Assembly (NCBI GenBank): GCA_020161535.1
Contig: JAIUNW010000010.1
Span: forward strand, 1 to 64,000
DNA from: Bacteroidota bacterium
GTDB lineage: Bacteria; Bacteroidota; Bacteroidia; Chitinophagales; Chitinophagaceae
DNA length: 64,000 nt
Direction of reading: 5' to 3'
Of this stretch, positions 26,032 through 34,550 are shown one piece after another; the first letter of the stretch is position 1; each line of letters starts with the position of its first letter. The notes beneath the pieces are model-generated. The model was not told where the DNA came from and did not search any database. It saw only the letters and a program-made list of their open reading frames with translations. The translations under genes and the position numbers were made by a program.

Positions 26032-26700
26032 ATGCGGCTTTTACTAACCCATTTTTTGTCCGTGGCCTTGTTGTGCGCCTTTCACAACCTGGCTGCGCAG
26101 CCTGTTTTTCCTGCTCAGGACCAGGCACTGCTTCCCGCCGACAGCGGTATGCAGGAAACTTCAACTATTTCGGTTGATGAAACCCTGCTGGAGCTGGAAG
26201 AGCCTATGTCGAGTGGCCGTGGAAAATTGCAATTGCGTTGGCGGTGGAAAGAAAAGCGCGACAGCGGCTACCTGCGGGTGGAAAGAAGTGCCTTACAAAA
26301 TGGTCCCTACGAAGTGCTTTCGGTGATTCGACTGGATGTTTCGCAGCCAACCGGCGGATTTACCGATGATTTGCCGCTCCGCGGATTAAATCACTATCGA
26401 TTGGTATATGTTTCGACCAGGGGCGATAAAAAAGCCTCGCGCACAGTTTCAACGGGTTTGGCCGGAGAAATGTCCTGCCGATTTTACCCTAATCCGGTGG
26501 ACAATATCCTGATTGTACGCGCCGAACAACCGCTGGAAATGTTGTTAAGTGATGCCAGCGGCAAACCAAGATTGGCGCTCAAGTTAAAAGCAGGGTTACA
26601 GACTGTAGATGTTTCCAACCTCGACAAAGGCCTGTATATCATTACGTTAATACAAACAGACACCGGCCGGCATATCACTGAAAAGCTAATGAAGAATTGA
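26032..26700 (+). CDS. Secreted protein with type IX secretion C-terminal sorting domain
   Basis: A 222-residue protein: a signal peptide (MRLLLTHFLSVALLCAFHNLAAQ) at 26032, a ~100-residue middle resembling a fibronectin-III-like fold (LRWRWKEKRDSGYLRVERS, GLNHYRLVYVS), and a T9SS type A sorting domain from ~150 (CRFYPNPVDNILIVRAEQP, then VSNLDKGLYIITLIQTDTGRHITEKLM). The frame is open from 25951, but that start would bury the signal peptide. It is exported by the gliding/T9SS machinery; whether it is an adhesin or a fragment of a former larger protein cannot be said. Confidence 0.85.
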   Translation: MRLLLTHFLSVALLCAFHNLAAQPVFPAQDQALLPADSGMQETSTISVDETLLELEEPMSSGRGKLQLRWRWKEKRDSGYLRVERSALQNGPYEVLSVIRLDVSQPTGGFTDDLPLRGLNHYRLVYVSTRGDKKASRTVSTGLAGEMSCRFYPNPVDNILIVRAEQPLEMLLSDASGKPRLALKLKAGLQTVDVSNLDKGLYIITLIQTDTGRHITEKLMKN

Positions 26701-26706
26701 GGAAAT

Positions 26707-26735
26707 GCGTACTTGTACGCTATTTTGCAAAATAG
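26707..26735. repeat. Two abutting perfect palindromes downstream of the T9SS gene
   Basis: GCGTACTTGTACGC (26707-26720, 6-2-6) directly abuts CTATTTTGCAAAATAG (26720-26735, a 16-bp perfect palindrome), 7 bases after the stop codon. Neither has a T tail on the plus strand. Function is unknown. Confidence 0.6.
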
Positions 26736-26801
26736 TTGGCACGATAAGAGAAAACCACTATCATTGTACTGGTTTTTCATAGGATATTGGATTTTAAAAA
26801 C

Positions 26802-26837
26802 GGGGTTGAATGTCTATTCTGACCCCTTTTTTATTTT
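26802..26837 (+). terminator. Probable intrinsic terminator
   Basis: GGGGT (26802-26806) pairs with ACCCC (26822-26826), helped by GAAT/ATTC inside, followed by T6 and a T-rich stretch. It lies ~100 bases after the T9SS protein gene. The rest of 26838-26971 shows no gene or other clear signal. Confidence 0.65.
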
Positions 26838-26971
26838 ATCCAAGTCCCAACCAGTATGGTTTCCCTCTCGCCAAATGCCGACAGGTTGATCGCCGGCCTT
26901 TATCAGGTAGATGTGAACACCTCACTAAAACTGTGCCGTAAAATCTAAATAAATGTAAAAAGTTGGCTGAA

Positions 26972-27262
26972 TCAGCGCTGAATGCTGGTAATGCCGTTCG
27001 CCGGTCGGTTTTTAAAGCGATACAACAACCAGCCGATGGTGAAACTGGGAATGAAATCGGTTCCCGGAAGTATTTCTTCCGCAAAGCTGAACATGCCGCC
27101 CAGCACCCCTTTCCAGCCCCCAAATATTTTATAGAAAAGAAGGCCTGAAATCGGCGCCCAAATCAGGTCGCCAAATTCGCCCAGTACCGGCACCGCATAG
27201 GTGAAATAGCCCACAGCGTCCAGCAGCAAACAGAGTAGCAGCGAAGGTTGTAAGTTTTTCAT
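26972..27262 (-). CDS. Small integral membrane protein of unknown function
   Basis: A 96-residue protein with two to three hydrophobic segments (LLLCLLLDAVGYFTYAVPVLG, then LIWAPISGLLFYKIFGG, then FIPSFTIGWLLYRF). A conserved-looking acidic loop reads FAEEILPGTDFIP. I know similar small proteins only as uncharacterised Bacteroidota membrane proteins. It starts MKNLQPS at 27262. It is co-directional with mqnC, which ends 59 bases upstream, and could share its transcript. Confidence 0.7.
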   Translation of the reverse strand: MKNLQPSLLLCLLLDAVGYFTYAVPVLGEFGDLIWAPISGLLFYKIFGGWKGVLGGMFSFAEEILPGTDFIPSFTIGWLLYRFKNRPANGITSIQR

Positions 27263-27321
27263 GATTCAGTAGACTGCAAAAATCGGGCAGGGGTTGTATG
27301 CTGCTATCCGGCGAACTAATC

Positions 27322-28446
27322 CTAGTAATTGATCACTTGCTCTTCGATGGTAGCCGGGATTTCCCTGAATTCATATTGCTGGTTGCGAAGCTGTGGTTCG
27401 AAACCGGCCTCGGTGATCGCTTCCTGAATACCCTTGTAGGTAAACCGGTGCGGTGCACCGGCGGCACTAACCACATTTTCTTCAATCATAATGCTGCCGA
27501 AATCATTGGCGCCGGCATGCAGGCAGAGCTGGGCCACATCCTTTCCTACGGTCAGCCAACTGGCCTGAATATTTTTAATATTCGGCAGCATGATGCGGCT
27601 GAGTGCAATCATCCGGATGTATTCCTCGGCCGTGGTCAGGTTGTGCACGCCCCTGATTCGCGCCAGCAGGGTATCAACATCCTGGAATGTCCACGGTATA
27701 AAAGCAATAAAGCCCTTCACATTGTCTGGTTTCCGGGCCTGCACCTCCCTGATCTTCACCAGGTGTTCCATTCGTTCCGTCACGGTTTCCACATGTCCAA
27801 ACATCATGGTGGCCGAGGTGGTCAGGTTTAATTTATGGGCCTCGTGCATGATATCGAGCCATTCCTGCGAGCCACATTTGCCCTTGCTGATCAGCCGGCG
27901 AACGCGGTCAATAAGGATTTCTGCGCCCGGACCCGGCAGGGAATCGAGTCCGGCGTCTTTTAGTGCCTTGAGCACTTCATGGTGCGATTTCTTTTCAAGC
28001 TTGCAGATATGCGCTACTTCGGGTGGTCCCAATGCATGCAATTTCAAGAGCGGAAACCGCTTTTTCAGTTCGCGAAAAAGTTGTGTATAATAATCGAGTC
28101 CGAGGTCCGGGTGGTGCCCGCCCTGCAACAACAATTGTTCTCCCCCATAACGAAAGGTTTCACTGATTTTTCGCTCATAGGTTTCAATATCCGTTATATA
28201 TGCTTCAGCATGACCGGGAATGCGATAGAAATTGCAAAACTTGCAATTCGCAATACATACATTGGTGGTATTCAGGTTGCGGTCGATGATCCAGGTTACT
28301 TTTCCATGCGGCACTTGCTGGCGGCGCAGGGTATCGGCGATTTGCATCAACTCGGTTAATGGGGCATGGTGGTAGAGGTATTCGCCTTCTTCTACCGTAA
28401 GAAAGGCAAATCGGCTTGCGCGTTCGTAAATCTCAGCTAATTCCAT
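27322..28446 (-). CDS. mqnC: Cyclic dehypoxanthinyl futalosine synthase (radical SAM)
   Basis: A 374-residue radical SAM enzyme with the cluster motif C64-x3-C68-x2-C71 (CIANCKFCNFYR), then GEQLLLQGGHHPDLGLDYY, LPGPGAEILIDRVRR, and HAGANDFGSIMIEENVV, all typical of MqnC. It makes the spiro tetrahydronaphthol precursor in the futalosine route to menaquinone, the quinone that ACIII (43-51 kb) would oxidise. A -7 box lies just upstream. Other mqn genes are not in the window. Confidence 0.94.
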   Translation of the reverse strand: MELAEIYERASRFAFLTVEEGEYLYHHAPLTELMQIADTLRRQQVPHGKVTWIIDRNLNTTNVCIANCKFCNFYRIPGHAEAYITDIETYERKISETFRYGGEQLLLQGGHHPDLGLDYYTQLFRELKKRFPLLKLHALGPPEVAHICKLEKKSHHEVLKALKDAGLDSLPGPGAEILIDRVRRLISKGKCGSQEWLDIMHEAHKLNLTTSATMMFGHVETVTERMEHLVKIREVQARKPDNVKGFIAFIPWTFQDVDTLLARIRGVHNLTTAEEYIRMIALSRIMLPNIKNIQASWLTVGKDVAQLCLHAGANDFGSIMIEENVVSAAGAPHRFTYKGIQEAITEAGFEPQLRNQQYEFREIPATIEEQVINY

Positions 28447-28464
28447 TCATCATTAATTCTGCCA

Positions 28465-28472
28465 CAAAAGTA
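28465..28472 (-). promoter_or_regulatory. -7 box (TACTTTTG) of mqnC
   Basis: TACTTTTG on the minus strand matches TAnnTTTG and lies 18 bases before the mqnC ATG; a TTG about 16 bases further upstream may be the -33 element. Confidence 0.5.
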
Positions 28473-28525
28473 AATATAAACGTAAATTCAAGCAGCCACA
28501 AAGACCACGACTAACTGAAACTGTT

Positions 28526-29728
28526 TTGAAACGCACCGTTTACCTACTGGTAATCATATTAATAACCATGCGGTCGGGTGTGCAGGGCCAGGAGTATTTT
28601 TCGCAACCACCTGCCCAGTTCATCACCGATATCCCCTTCCGTTTATACAATGGTGGGGTGGTAATGGTGAGGGCAAAATTTGATGACCTGCCCGATTCAC
28701 TGAACTTTATTCTGGATACCGGCAGCGGCGGCATCAGCCTCGATTCCCAAACGGTCAGTCGACTGAAGATCCCCACCGAAAACTCGGAGCGAACCATCCG
28801 CGGCATCGCCGGCGTAAAAAAAGTTCGATTTGCCAATAATCACCGGCTCAGCTTTCCCGGCCTGCGCGTCGACAGCCTGAATTTTCATGTCAATGACTAT
28901 GAAATTCTTACCAGTGTTTATGGCGAGCGCATCGATGGCATTATCGGGTTCAGTTTTTTCTCCAGGTATATCGTCAAGATTGATTACGACACCCTGCAGA
29001 TGCGGGTGTACAAACAGGGAACATTCCGGTACCCGCGCGGTGGATTCATGATGCGTCCCATATTGGCCACCATCCCCATTACCGACATGCGGCTGAAAGA
29101 CAATTCGGTGTCAACCGCCCGGTATTTCTTTGATTCGGGCGCGGGTTTGTGCCTCTTGCTCACCGATAGTTTCGTGGAGGACAGCCTGATTTTTGACAAA
29201 AAGAAGAAGATGTTCCTGACCCAGGCCGAAGGGCTGGGTGGTAAAACCTCCATGCGCTTAACCACCGTCAAGGAGCTTAAACTTGGCCCCTACCGCTTCC
29301 GGCGGGTGCCAACCTATATTTTTGACGATGAATACAATGTGACGAGTTATCCTTATCTCGGCGGACTCATCGGCAACGACCTGTTGCGACGATTTAATGT
29401 GTACCTGAATTACCAGCGACGAGATATTTACCTGGTGCCCAACCGCCATTTCAGGGATCCCTTTGACTATGCCTATACCGGCCTCGGTTTCTACCATATC
29501 AATGGTCATGTAACAGTTACCGATATCATGAAAGGCTCGCCGGCTGAAAAAGCAGGCTTTCGGGAGGGCGACATCATTATTGCGGTAAATAATAATATGT
29601 CGCGCAATATCCAGGTGTACCGCGCCATGCTCCAACAACCCGGCGAAAAGCTGAAAGTGCTGGTGGTGCGGCGGGAAGACGGTAAACTGGACGAACTTAT
29701 CCTTAAAGTGGCCAACATTCTTAAGTAA
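28526..29728 (+). CDS. Exported retropepsin-like aspartyl protease with C-terminal PDZ domain
   Basis: A 400-residue protein. The TTG at 28526 gives a proper signal peptide (MKRTVYLLVIILITMRSGVQGQ); no ATG offers one. Two aspartyl half-domains follow: the first with FILDTGSGGISLD (~65-77), the second with YFFDSGAGLCLLL (~196-208). A PDZ domain covers ~310-400 (GLGFYHINGHVTVTDIM, GSPAEKAGFREGDIIIAVNN). Domain order matches the aspartyl protease-PDZ family common in Bacteroidota. The substrate is unknown. It lies 43 bases upstream of the M16 pair on the same strand. Confidence 0.88.
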   Translation: MKRTVYLLVIILITMRSGVQGQEYFSQPPAQFITDIPFRLYNGGVVMVRAKFDDLPDSLNFILDTGSGGISLDSQTVSRLKIPTENSERTIRGIAGVKKVRFANNHRLSFPGLRVDSLNFHVNDYEILTSVYGERIDGIIGFSFFSRYIVKIDYDTLQMRVYKQGTFRYPRGGFMMRPILATIPITDMRLKDNSVSTARYFFDSGAGLCLLLTDSFVEDSLIFDKKKKMFLTQAEGLGGKTSMRLTTVKELKLGPYRFRRVPTYIFDDEYNVTSYPYLGGLIGNDLLRRFNVYLNYQRRDIYLVPNRHFRDPFDYAYTGLGFYHINGHVTVTDIMKGSPAEKAGFREGDIIIAVNNNMSRNIQVYRAMLQQPGEKLKVLVVRREDGKLDELILKVANILK

Positions 29729-29771
29729 TCGGGGTTAATATTGCAGTCGCGTTGTAAAGCGCGCATTGATT

Positions 29772-31064
29772 ATGATCCAATTTGCCCGGTTTGTTTTATC
29801 CAATGGTCTTCGGGTGATTGTACACGAAGATGCCTCTACCCCGATGGCGGTGGTAAATGTGCTGTACGATGTCGGCGCACGTGATGAAGACCCCGACCGT
29901 ACGGGTTTCGCCCATCTCTTTGAACACCTGATGTTTGGTGGCAGCATCCATATTGCCGAATACGATGATGAATTGCAAAAAGCAGGCGGCGAAAACAATG
30001 CCTATACCACCAACGACCTCACCAATTATTATTGCCAACTGCCTGCAGCCAATATCGAAACCGCGTTCTGGTTGGAAAGCGACCGCATGCTCAGCCTCGC
30101 ATTTAGTAAAAAAAGCCTCGATGTACAACGAAAAGTGGTGAGTGAAGAATTTAAAGAGCACTACCTCAACCGGCCTTATGGTGATGTATGGTTTAAGATG
30201 CGCGAACTCGCTTTCGAAAAGCATCCCTATAAATGGATGACCATTGGCCGCGAGTTGAAACATATTGAAGAGGCAACGCTGGCTGATGTAAAATCTTTTT
30301 TCAGCAAGCACTATAATCCGAGTAATGCAATACTGGTGGTGGCCGGCAATGTGGTGACCGAACAGGTGTATGCCCTGGCTGAAAAATGGTTTGGATCAAT
30401 TCCCGCTGGTGAAAAATACCAGCGCGCCATTGAACAGGAGCCCGCGCAAACAGCGCCGCGCCGACTGGATATGACCGCCAATGTACCGGTGGATGCTTTT
30501 GTAAAAACATGGCATATGCCCGCGCGCAATGATCCCCGCTATTATGTAGTTGACCTGATGAGCGATATTCTCGGTCATGGCGCTTCCAGCCGCTTGTACC
30601 AGGCATTGGTAAAAGAAAAGCATTTGTTCACCAATCTTGATTGTTATCATTTCGGTTCGTCTGATGCAGGCTTGTTGACGGTAGAAGGTCGTTTGGTGAA
30701 AGGCGTCAAACCCGAAGAAGCCGAAGCGGCCGTGGAAGAACAGATCAGCCTGCTCAAAGAAAAAGGTGTAACCGAAGCCGAACTGGAAAAAGTAAAAAAC
30801 AAAACAGAAAGCACGCTGGCTTTTGAAGACATGAGTGTGATGAACCGCGCAGCCAGCCTGGCCTACTATGAATTGTTGGGCGATGCGGCATTGATGAACG
30901 AGGAACTCGCACGCTACCAGGCTGTAACCGCCCATGATATCTTGTTGGAGAGCCGACGAATATTAACTGAAAACAATAGTCATACCCTCTATTATCGCGC
31001 GGCAGAAAACACTGCGGTATTGGTGGGTGATCTGGAAAACGAAGAAGAAGAAGACGATGATTAA
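29772..31064 (+). CDS. M16 zinc peptidase, catalytic subunit
   Basis: A 430-residue processing-peptidase-like protein. The inverted zinc motif HxxEH is H48-E51-H52 in GFAHLFEHLMFGG, with the distal Glu region in VVSEEFKEHYLNRPYG. There is no signal peptide, so it is cytosolic or periplasm-associated by other means. The ATG at 29772 is preferred to a TTG two codons upstream. Its last codons overlap the next M16 gene by 8 bases; the pair forms a heterodimeric peptidase of the bacterial M16B type. Confidence 0.9.
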   Translation: MIQFARFVLSNGLRVIVHEDASTPMAVVNVLYDVGARDEDPDRTGFAHLFEHLMFGGSIHIAEYDDELQKAGGENNAYTTNDLTNYYCQLPAANIETAFWLESDRMLSLAFSKKSLDVQRKVVSEEFKEHYLNRPYGDVWFKMRELAFEKHPYKWMTIGRELKHIEEATLADVKSFFSKHYNPSNAILVVAGNVVTEQVYALAEKWFGSIPAGEKYQRAIEQEPAQTAPRRLDMTANVPVDAFVKTWHMPARNDPRYYVVDLMSDILGHGASSRLYQALVKEKHLFTNLDCYHFGSSDAGLLTVEGRLVKGVKPEEAEAAVEEQISLLKEKGVTEAELEKVKNKTESTLAFEDMSVMNRAASLAYYELLGDAALMNEELARYQAVTAHDILLESRRILTENNSHTLYYRAAENTAVLVGDLENEEEEDDD

Positions 31065-32337
31065 CCGAACTGTTGCCCCGCCTTACCAAAATGCTGTTGA
31101 ATTTGACCTTAAGCTCAAACCGTATGATAAATATGTATTGAGAAATGGGGTGGAAGTATATGCCATCAATGCCGGTGCAGAAGAAGTATTCCAGATAGAA
31201 TGGGTGTTTTGGGCAGGCAACTGGTACGAGAAAAACAATATGGTTGCCGCCGCCTGTAATTTTCTGCTGAAGAATGGCACGACGCACAAATCGGCATTTG
31301 AAATCAATGAGCATTTTGATTATTACGGCGCTTCGTTTGGGCGTTCCTGTTATAGTGAAACGGCCTTGCTGAATCTCCAGGGACTCACCAAACATCTCCC
31401 CAAATTGTTACCCATGGTGCGGGAGATTTTGACCGAAGCGAATTTTCCCGAACAGGAATTGGAACTCTACCAAAAGAGCAACAACCAGCGCCTGGACGTG
31501 AACTTGAAAAAAAGCGATTTCGTGGCGAATCGATTGATAGATGAAAAACTATATGGGTTCGACCATCCTTATGGCCGCTATAGCCGGCACGAAGACTTGA
31601 ATGCCATCCGTCGCGCCGAACTGCTTGCCTTCTACGACCAATATTATCGCCAGGGACGATGTATGATTTTTGTTGCCGGCAAATTACCCGCCGATATTTT
31701 TGCGCAATTGGAAGCCGCTTTTGGTGATTTGCCGATTCATGGAAACAGTGTTATCAAAACAGAACATGCCATAGTTCCGGCCATCGAAAAAAAGTATCGG
31801 ATCGACAACGATCCCCAGGGTATCCAGGGCGCCATCCGCCTGGCGCGGCCTTTCCCCAACCGGCATCATCCCGATTTTTTTGGTGCCCAGGTACTGAATA
31901 ATATTTTCGGCGGCTTTTTTGGTTCCCGGCTGATGGCCAATATCCGCGAAGACAAAGGCTATACCTATGGCATCTATAGTTATCTGCAAAACCATCGACA
32001 ATCATCCGCATGGATGGTATCGACCGAAGCAGGCCGTGATGTATGCGAGGCAGCGATCAAGGAAGTGTACCAAGAAATGGAAAGACTGCGCAATGAGCCG
32101 GTTGATGCCGGTGAACTGATGCTGGTTCGCAATTATATCATGGGCTCCTTATTGGGTGATCTCGATGGTCCCTTCCAGATTATCGGCCGTTGGAAAAACC
32201 TGATCCTGAATGAGCTCGATGTCTCGCATTTCTATAACAGCATAGAATGTATCAAAACCATTTCGCCCGAAAGCCTGCAGGCCCTCGCCAATAAATACCT
32301 GGTACCGGCAGCTTTTTACGAAATGGTGGTGGTATAA
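31057..32337 (+). CDS. M16 family non-catalytic partner subunit
   Basis: A 426-residue homologue of the upstream peptidase in which the HxxEH motif is lost: the equivalent position reads AACNFLLKNGTTHKS. The fold-defining parts remain (HPYGRYSRHEDLNAI, FFGSRLMANIREDKGYTYGIYS, the Arg/Tyr pair that contributes to substrate binding in the partner). This is the usual inactive subunit of M16B heterodimers. The start at 31057 overlaps the end of the catalytic gene by 8 bases, so translation is coupled. Confidence 0.88.
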   Translation: MINRTVAPPYQNAVEFDLKLKPYDKYVLRNGVEVYAINAGAEEVFQIEWVFWAGNWYEKNNMVAAACNFLLKNGTTHKSAFEINEHFDYYGASFGRSCYSETALLNLQGLTKHLPKLLPMVREILTEANFPEQELELYQKSNNQRLDVNLKKSDFVANRLIDEKLYGFDHPYGRYSRHEDLNAIRRAELLAFYDQYYRQGRCMIFVAGKLPADIFAQLEAAFGDLPIHGNSVIKTEHAIVPAIEKKYRIDNDPQGIQGAIRLARPFPNRHHPDFFGAQVLNNIFGGFFGSRLMANIREDKGYTYGIYSYLQNHRQSSAWMVSTEAGRDVCEAAIKEVYQEMERLRNEPVDAGELMLVRNYIMGSLLGDLDGPFQIIGRWKNLILNELDVSHFYNSIECIKTISPESLQALANKYLVPAAFYEMVVV

Positions 32338-32351
32338 TATCTTCGTTTGTC

Positions 32352-33398
32352 ATGAAGAAAGGCTTGATTGCTATAGCGGTGATGCTGGCCGCCGCCCTCG
32401 GTGGTTACTTTTTGTTTGCCAAAAAAAACAGCATGTCCAAGCGGCCTTCGGGCGAAGCCCCTGCTGGCATGACCTGGATTCCCGGTGGCAGCTTTATGAT
32501 GGGCTCCGACGATCCCATGGCCTGGGAAGAAGAAAGGCCGGCCCACAAAGTAAAAGTGAAGGGCTTCTGGATGGATATCACCGAAGTGACCAATGCCGCC
32601 TTTGCCGAATTTGTGAAGGCGACGCATTATGTAACCGATGCTGAAAAAAAGCCGATCCTGGAAGAAATAATGGCGCAGGTACCGCCAGGCACACCGCCGC
32701 CCGATCCGAAGGACCTGGTAGCTGGCGGGCTCGTTTTTCACGCTACCAAAACGCCCGTAAATACCAATGATATTTCACAATGGTGGACCTGGCAACCAGG
32801 CGCCGACTGGCAGCACCCCGAAGGCCCGGGTTCGTCGATTGTTGGTCGCGAACAACACCCCGTTGTCATGATTAGCTGGAACGATGCGCAGGCCTATTGC
32901 AAATGGGCGGGCAAAAGACTACCAACCGAAGCCGAGTGGGAGTTTGCGGCCCGCGGTGGTCTCGATGGAAAAAATTTTGTTTGGGGCGACCAGGCGCCAA
33001 CGAACGACAACGTGTTTGCCAATACCTGGCAGGGCCATTTTCCCGATAACAACACGAAAAAAGATGGCTTCGAAAGAACAGCACCAGTAAAATCATTTGC
33101 TGCCAACGGCTATGGCCTGTACGATATGGCCGGTAATGTTTGGGAATGGTGTAACGACTGGTATGATAAACTCCTGTTCCAAACCTATGAAGACGGTGCA
33201 GTACAAGACAACCCCCAGGGCCCCGCAGCAAGCCGTGACCCTTCCATGCCCTATACCCCGCTGCGGGTACAGAAAGGCGGATCGTTTTTGTGTCACGATA
33301 GTTATTGCCAACGCTATCGCCCCAGTGCCCGGCAATCGAGCTCACCCGAAACCGGCATGAGCCATGTGGGTTTTCGATGTGTGAAAACGGCACCCTAG
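32352..33398 (+). CDS. Formylglycine-generating-enzyme (SUMF1-like) protein
   Basis: A 348-residue FGE-sulfatase domain protein: an N-terminal membrane anchor (about residues 5-22), then GMTWIPGGSFMMGSDD, WMDITEVTNAAFAEFV, HPVVMISWNDAQAYCKWAGKRLPTEAEWEFAARGG, and DMAGNVWEWCNDWYD. Near the end GGSFLCHDSYCQRYRPSAR keeps both copper/redox cysteines of true FGE (C-x4-C). It could therefore oxidise sulfatase cysteine to formylglycine, in the periplasm if the anchor holds. No sulfatase lies in the window. Confidence 0.88.
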   Translation: MKKGLIAIAVMLAAALGGYFLFAKKNSMSKRPSGEAPAGMTWIPGGSFMMGSDDPMAWEEERPAHKVKVKGFWMDITEVTNAAFAEFVKATHYVTDAEKKPILEEIMAQVPPGTPPPDPKDLVAGGLVFHATKTPVNTNDISQWWTWQPGADWQHPEGPGSSIVGREQHPVVMISWNDAQAYCKWAGKRLPTEAEWEFAARGGLDGKNFVWGDQAPTNDNVFANTWQGHFPDNNTKKDGFERTAPVKSFAANGYGLYDMAGNVWEWCNDWYDKLLFQTYEDGAVQDNPQGPAASRDPSMPYTPLRVQKGGSFLCHDSYCQRYRPSARQSSSPETGMSHVGFRCVKTAP

Positions 33399-33428
33399 CA
33401 TTCTGTATCTTTATAAAAAGGCTGGAAT

Positions 33429-33665
33429 ATGTTGAAGAGGTTTTCCAACATAAAATGGTTGCTGCTGGTCGCCATCGGTTTTACTGCCGGCGCTGCCTTT
33501 GCGTTTTATCCCCAACATCGGGAAGATCAACATAGAAAGAAGGCCAACAAAAACCGCGAACAAATAAGACAGCAAAAAGAAGCCAAGCAATCCTGTTCAC
33601 AACCTGCACCCAGCGCCGCCAGCCTCACTGCCAATAAAACACTGCCGCGCCAACCACACGATTGA
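33429..33665 (+). CDS. Small membrane-anchored basic protein, unknown
   Basis: A 78-residue protein with one N-terminal hydrophobic segment (KWLLLVAIGFTAGAAFAFYP) and a very polar tail rich in Lys, Gln, Arg and His, ending with a Pro/Ala stretch. I recognise no family. It lies 30 bases after the FGE-like gene and 14 bases before the DUF4251 lipoprotein gene, so it may be part of that operon. Coding is supported by spacing and its anchor, not by homology. Confidence 0.5.
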   Translation: MLKRFSNIKWLLLVAIGFTAGAAFAFYPQHREDQHRKKANKNREQIRQQKEAKQSCSQPAPSAASLTANKTLPRQPHD

Positions 33666-33679
33666 CTAAAAAATACGCC

Positions 33680-34180
33680 ATGAAAAAATTGCTGTTTTGC
33701 CTGATGAGCGCTGTTTTTTTTATCGCGTGTAGTCATTCGCGCGTATCGCAGGAAGTCGTCAAAACAGCCGCCCAAACCGACTCGCTGGTTGATGGCAAAA
33801 GTTTTCAGTTCACCGCACAAAATGTGCAACCGCTCGGCGGGCGATCGCGCATATTGACAACCCTTTATTTTGTGCGGGTGAACAATGACAAATTGCAGGT
33901 TGACTTGCCGTATTTTGGCAAAGCCTATACCGCCAGTATAAATGCTTCGGAGAGTCCGCTGCGATTTGAATCAACCGAATTCGTCTACCAGGTAGAAAAG
34001 AAGAAAGACGGACGAACCCTAATGATTCAGCCACGAGGCACTGATGTGCGCCAACTTCAATTTACCATCTACGACAATGGCACCGCCTATTTGAATGTGG
34101 TGAGCAATAGCCGGCAGGCGATTAATTTTACCGGCTACCTGCAAACACTTCCTGTGCCGAAACAAACAACAAATCCCTAA
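33680..34180 (+). CDS. DUF4251 lipoprotein
   Basis: A 166-residue protein with a lipoprotein signal (MKKLLFCLMSAVFFIACS, lipobox FIAC, Cys at residue 17). A beta-rich domain follows containing GKSFQFTAQNVQPLGGRSRIL, LPYFGKAYTASIN, and QFTIYDNGTAYLNVVSNSRQAINFTG, which is the DUF4251 pattern. Family function is unknown; it probably sits on the periplasmic side of a membrane. The ATG at 33680 is chosen because it begins the signal peptide. Confidence 0.83.
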   Translation: MKKLLFCLMSAVFFIACSHSRVSQEVVKTAAQTDSLVDGKSFQFTAQNVQPLGGRSRILTTLYFVRVNNDKLQVDLPYFGKAYTASINASESPLRFESTEFVYQVEKKKDGRTLMIQPRGTDVRQLQFTIYDNGTAYLNVVSNSRQAINFTGYLQTLPVPKQTTNP

Positions 34181-34197
34181 ATAGCAACTACTTCGTT

Positions 34198-34548
34198 ATG
34201 CATATTCTTATCAAAATTATTATTACGGCGCTCGTTGCTTTTGGCCTGGCGCATATTTTAAGCGGCGTACACATCGACTCTTTCATTACCGCATTGATTG
34301 TAGCCGTGGTGCTTGCTATTTTGGATGCATTTGTTAAACCAATCATGGTGATATTAACCTTGCCGGTAACCATCCTAACCCTGGGTTTGTTTCTGCTGGT
34401 GATCAATAGCCTGATTATACTTTTGTGTACCCGCCTGGTGAAAGGATTTTCTGTTGACGGTTTCTGGTGGGCACTTCTGTTTAGTATTTTATTATCGATA
34501 GGATCTTCTATTTTATATTCTGCGGGTGCAGAAAGAAAAAGCAGTTAA
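34198..34548 (+). CDS. Phage-holin-like family (PF04020/YvlD) membrane protein
   Basis: A 116-residue protein made almost entirely of four hydrophobic segments. The sequence around LIVAVVLAILDAFVKPIMVILTLPVTILTLGLFLLVINS is the core signature of the YvlD-type 4TM family misleadingly named phage holin. There is no phage context here. Function is unknown; Bacillus YvlD belongs to envelope-stress operons. It ends 2 bases before the E1 dehydrogenase gene. Confidence 0.88.
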   Translation: MHILIKIIITALVAFGLAHILSGVHIDSFITALIVAVVLAILDAFVKPIMVILTLPVTILTLGLFLLVINSLIILLCTRLVKGFSVDGFWWALLFSILLSIGSSILYSAGAERKSS

Positions 34549-34550
34549 GT

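Noticed and set aside
34198-34548. Phage holin / prophage remnant
   Set aside because: The YvlD-type family carries the holin name only by annotation; no phage genes are near.
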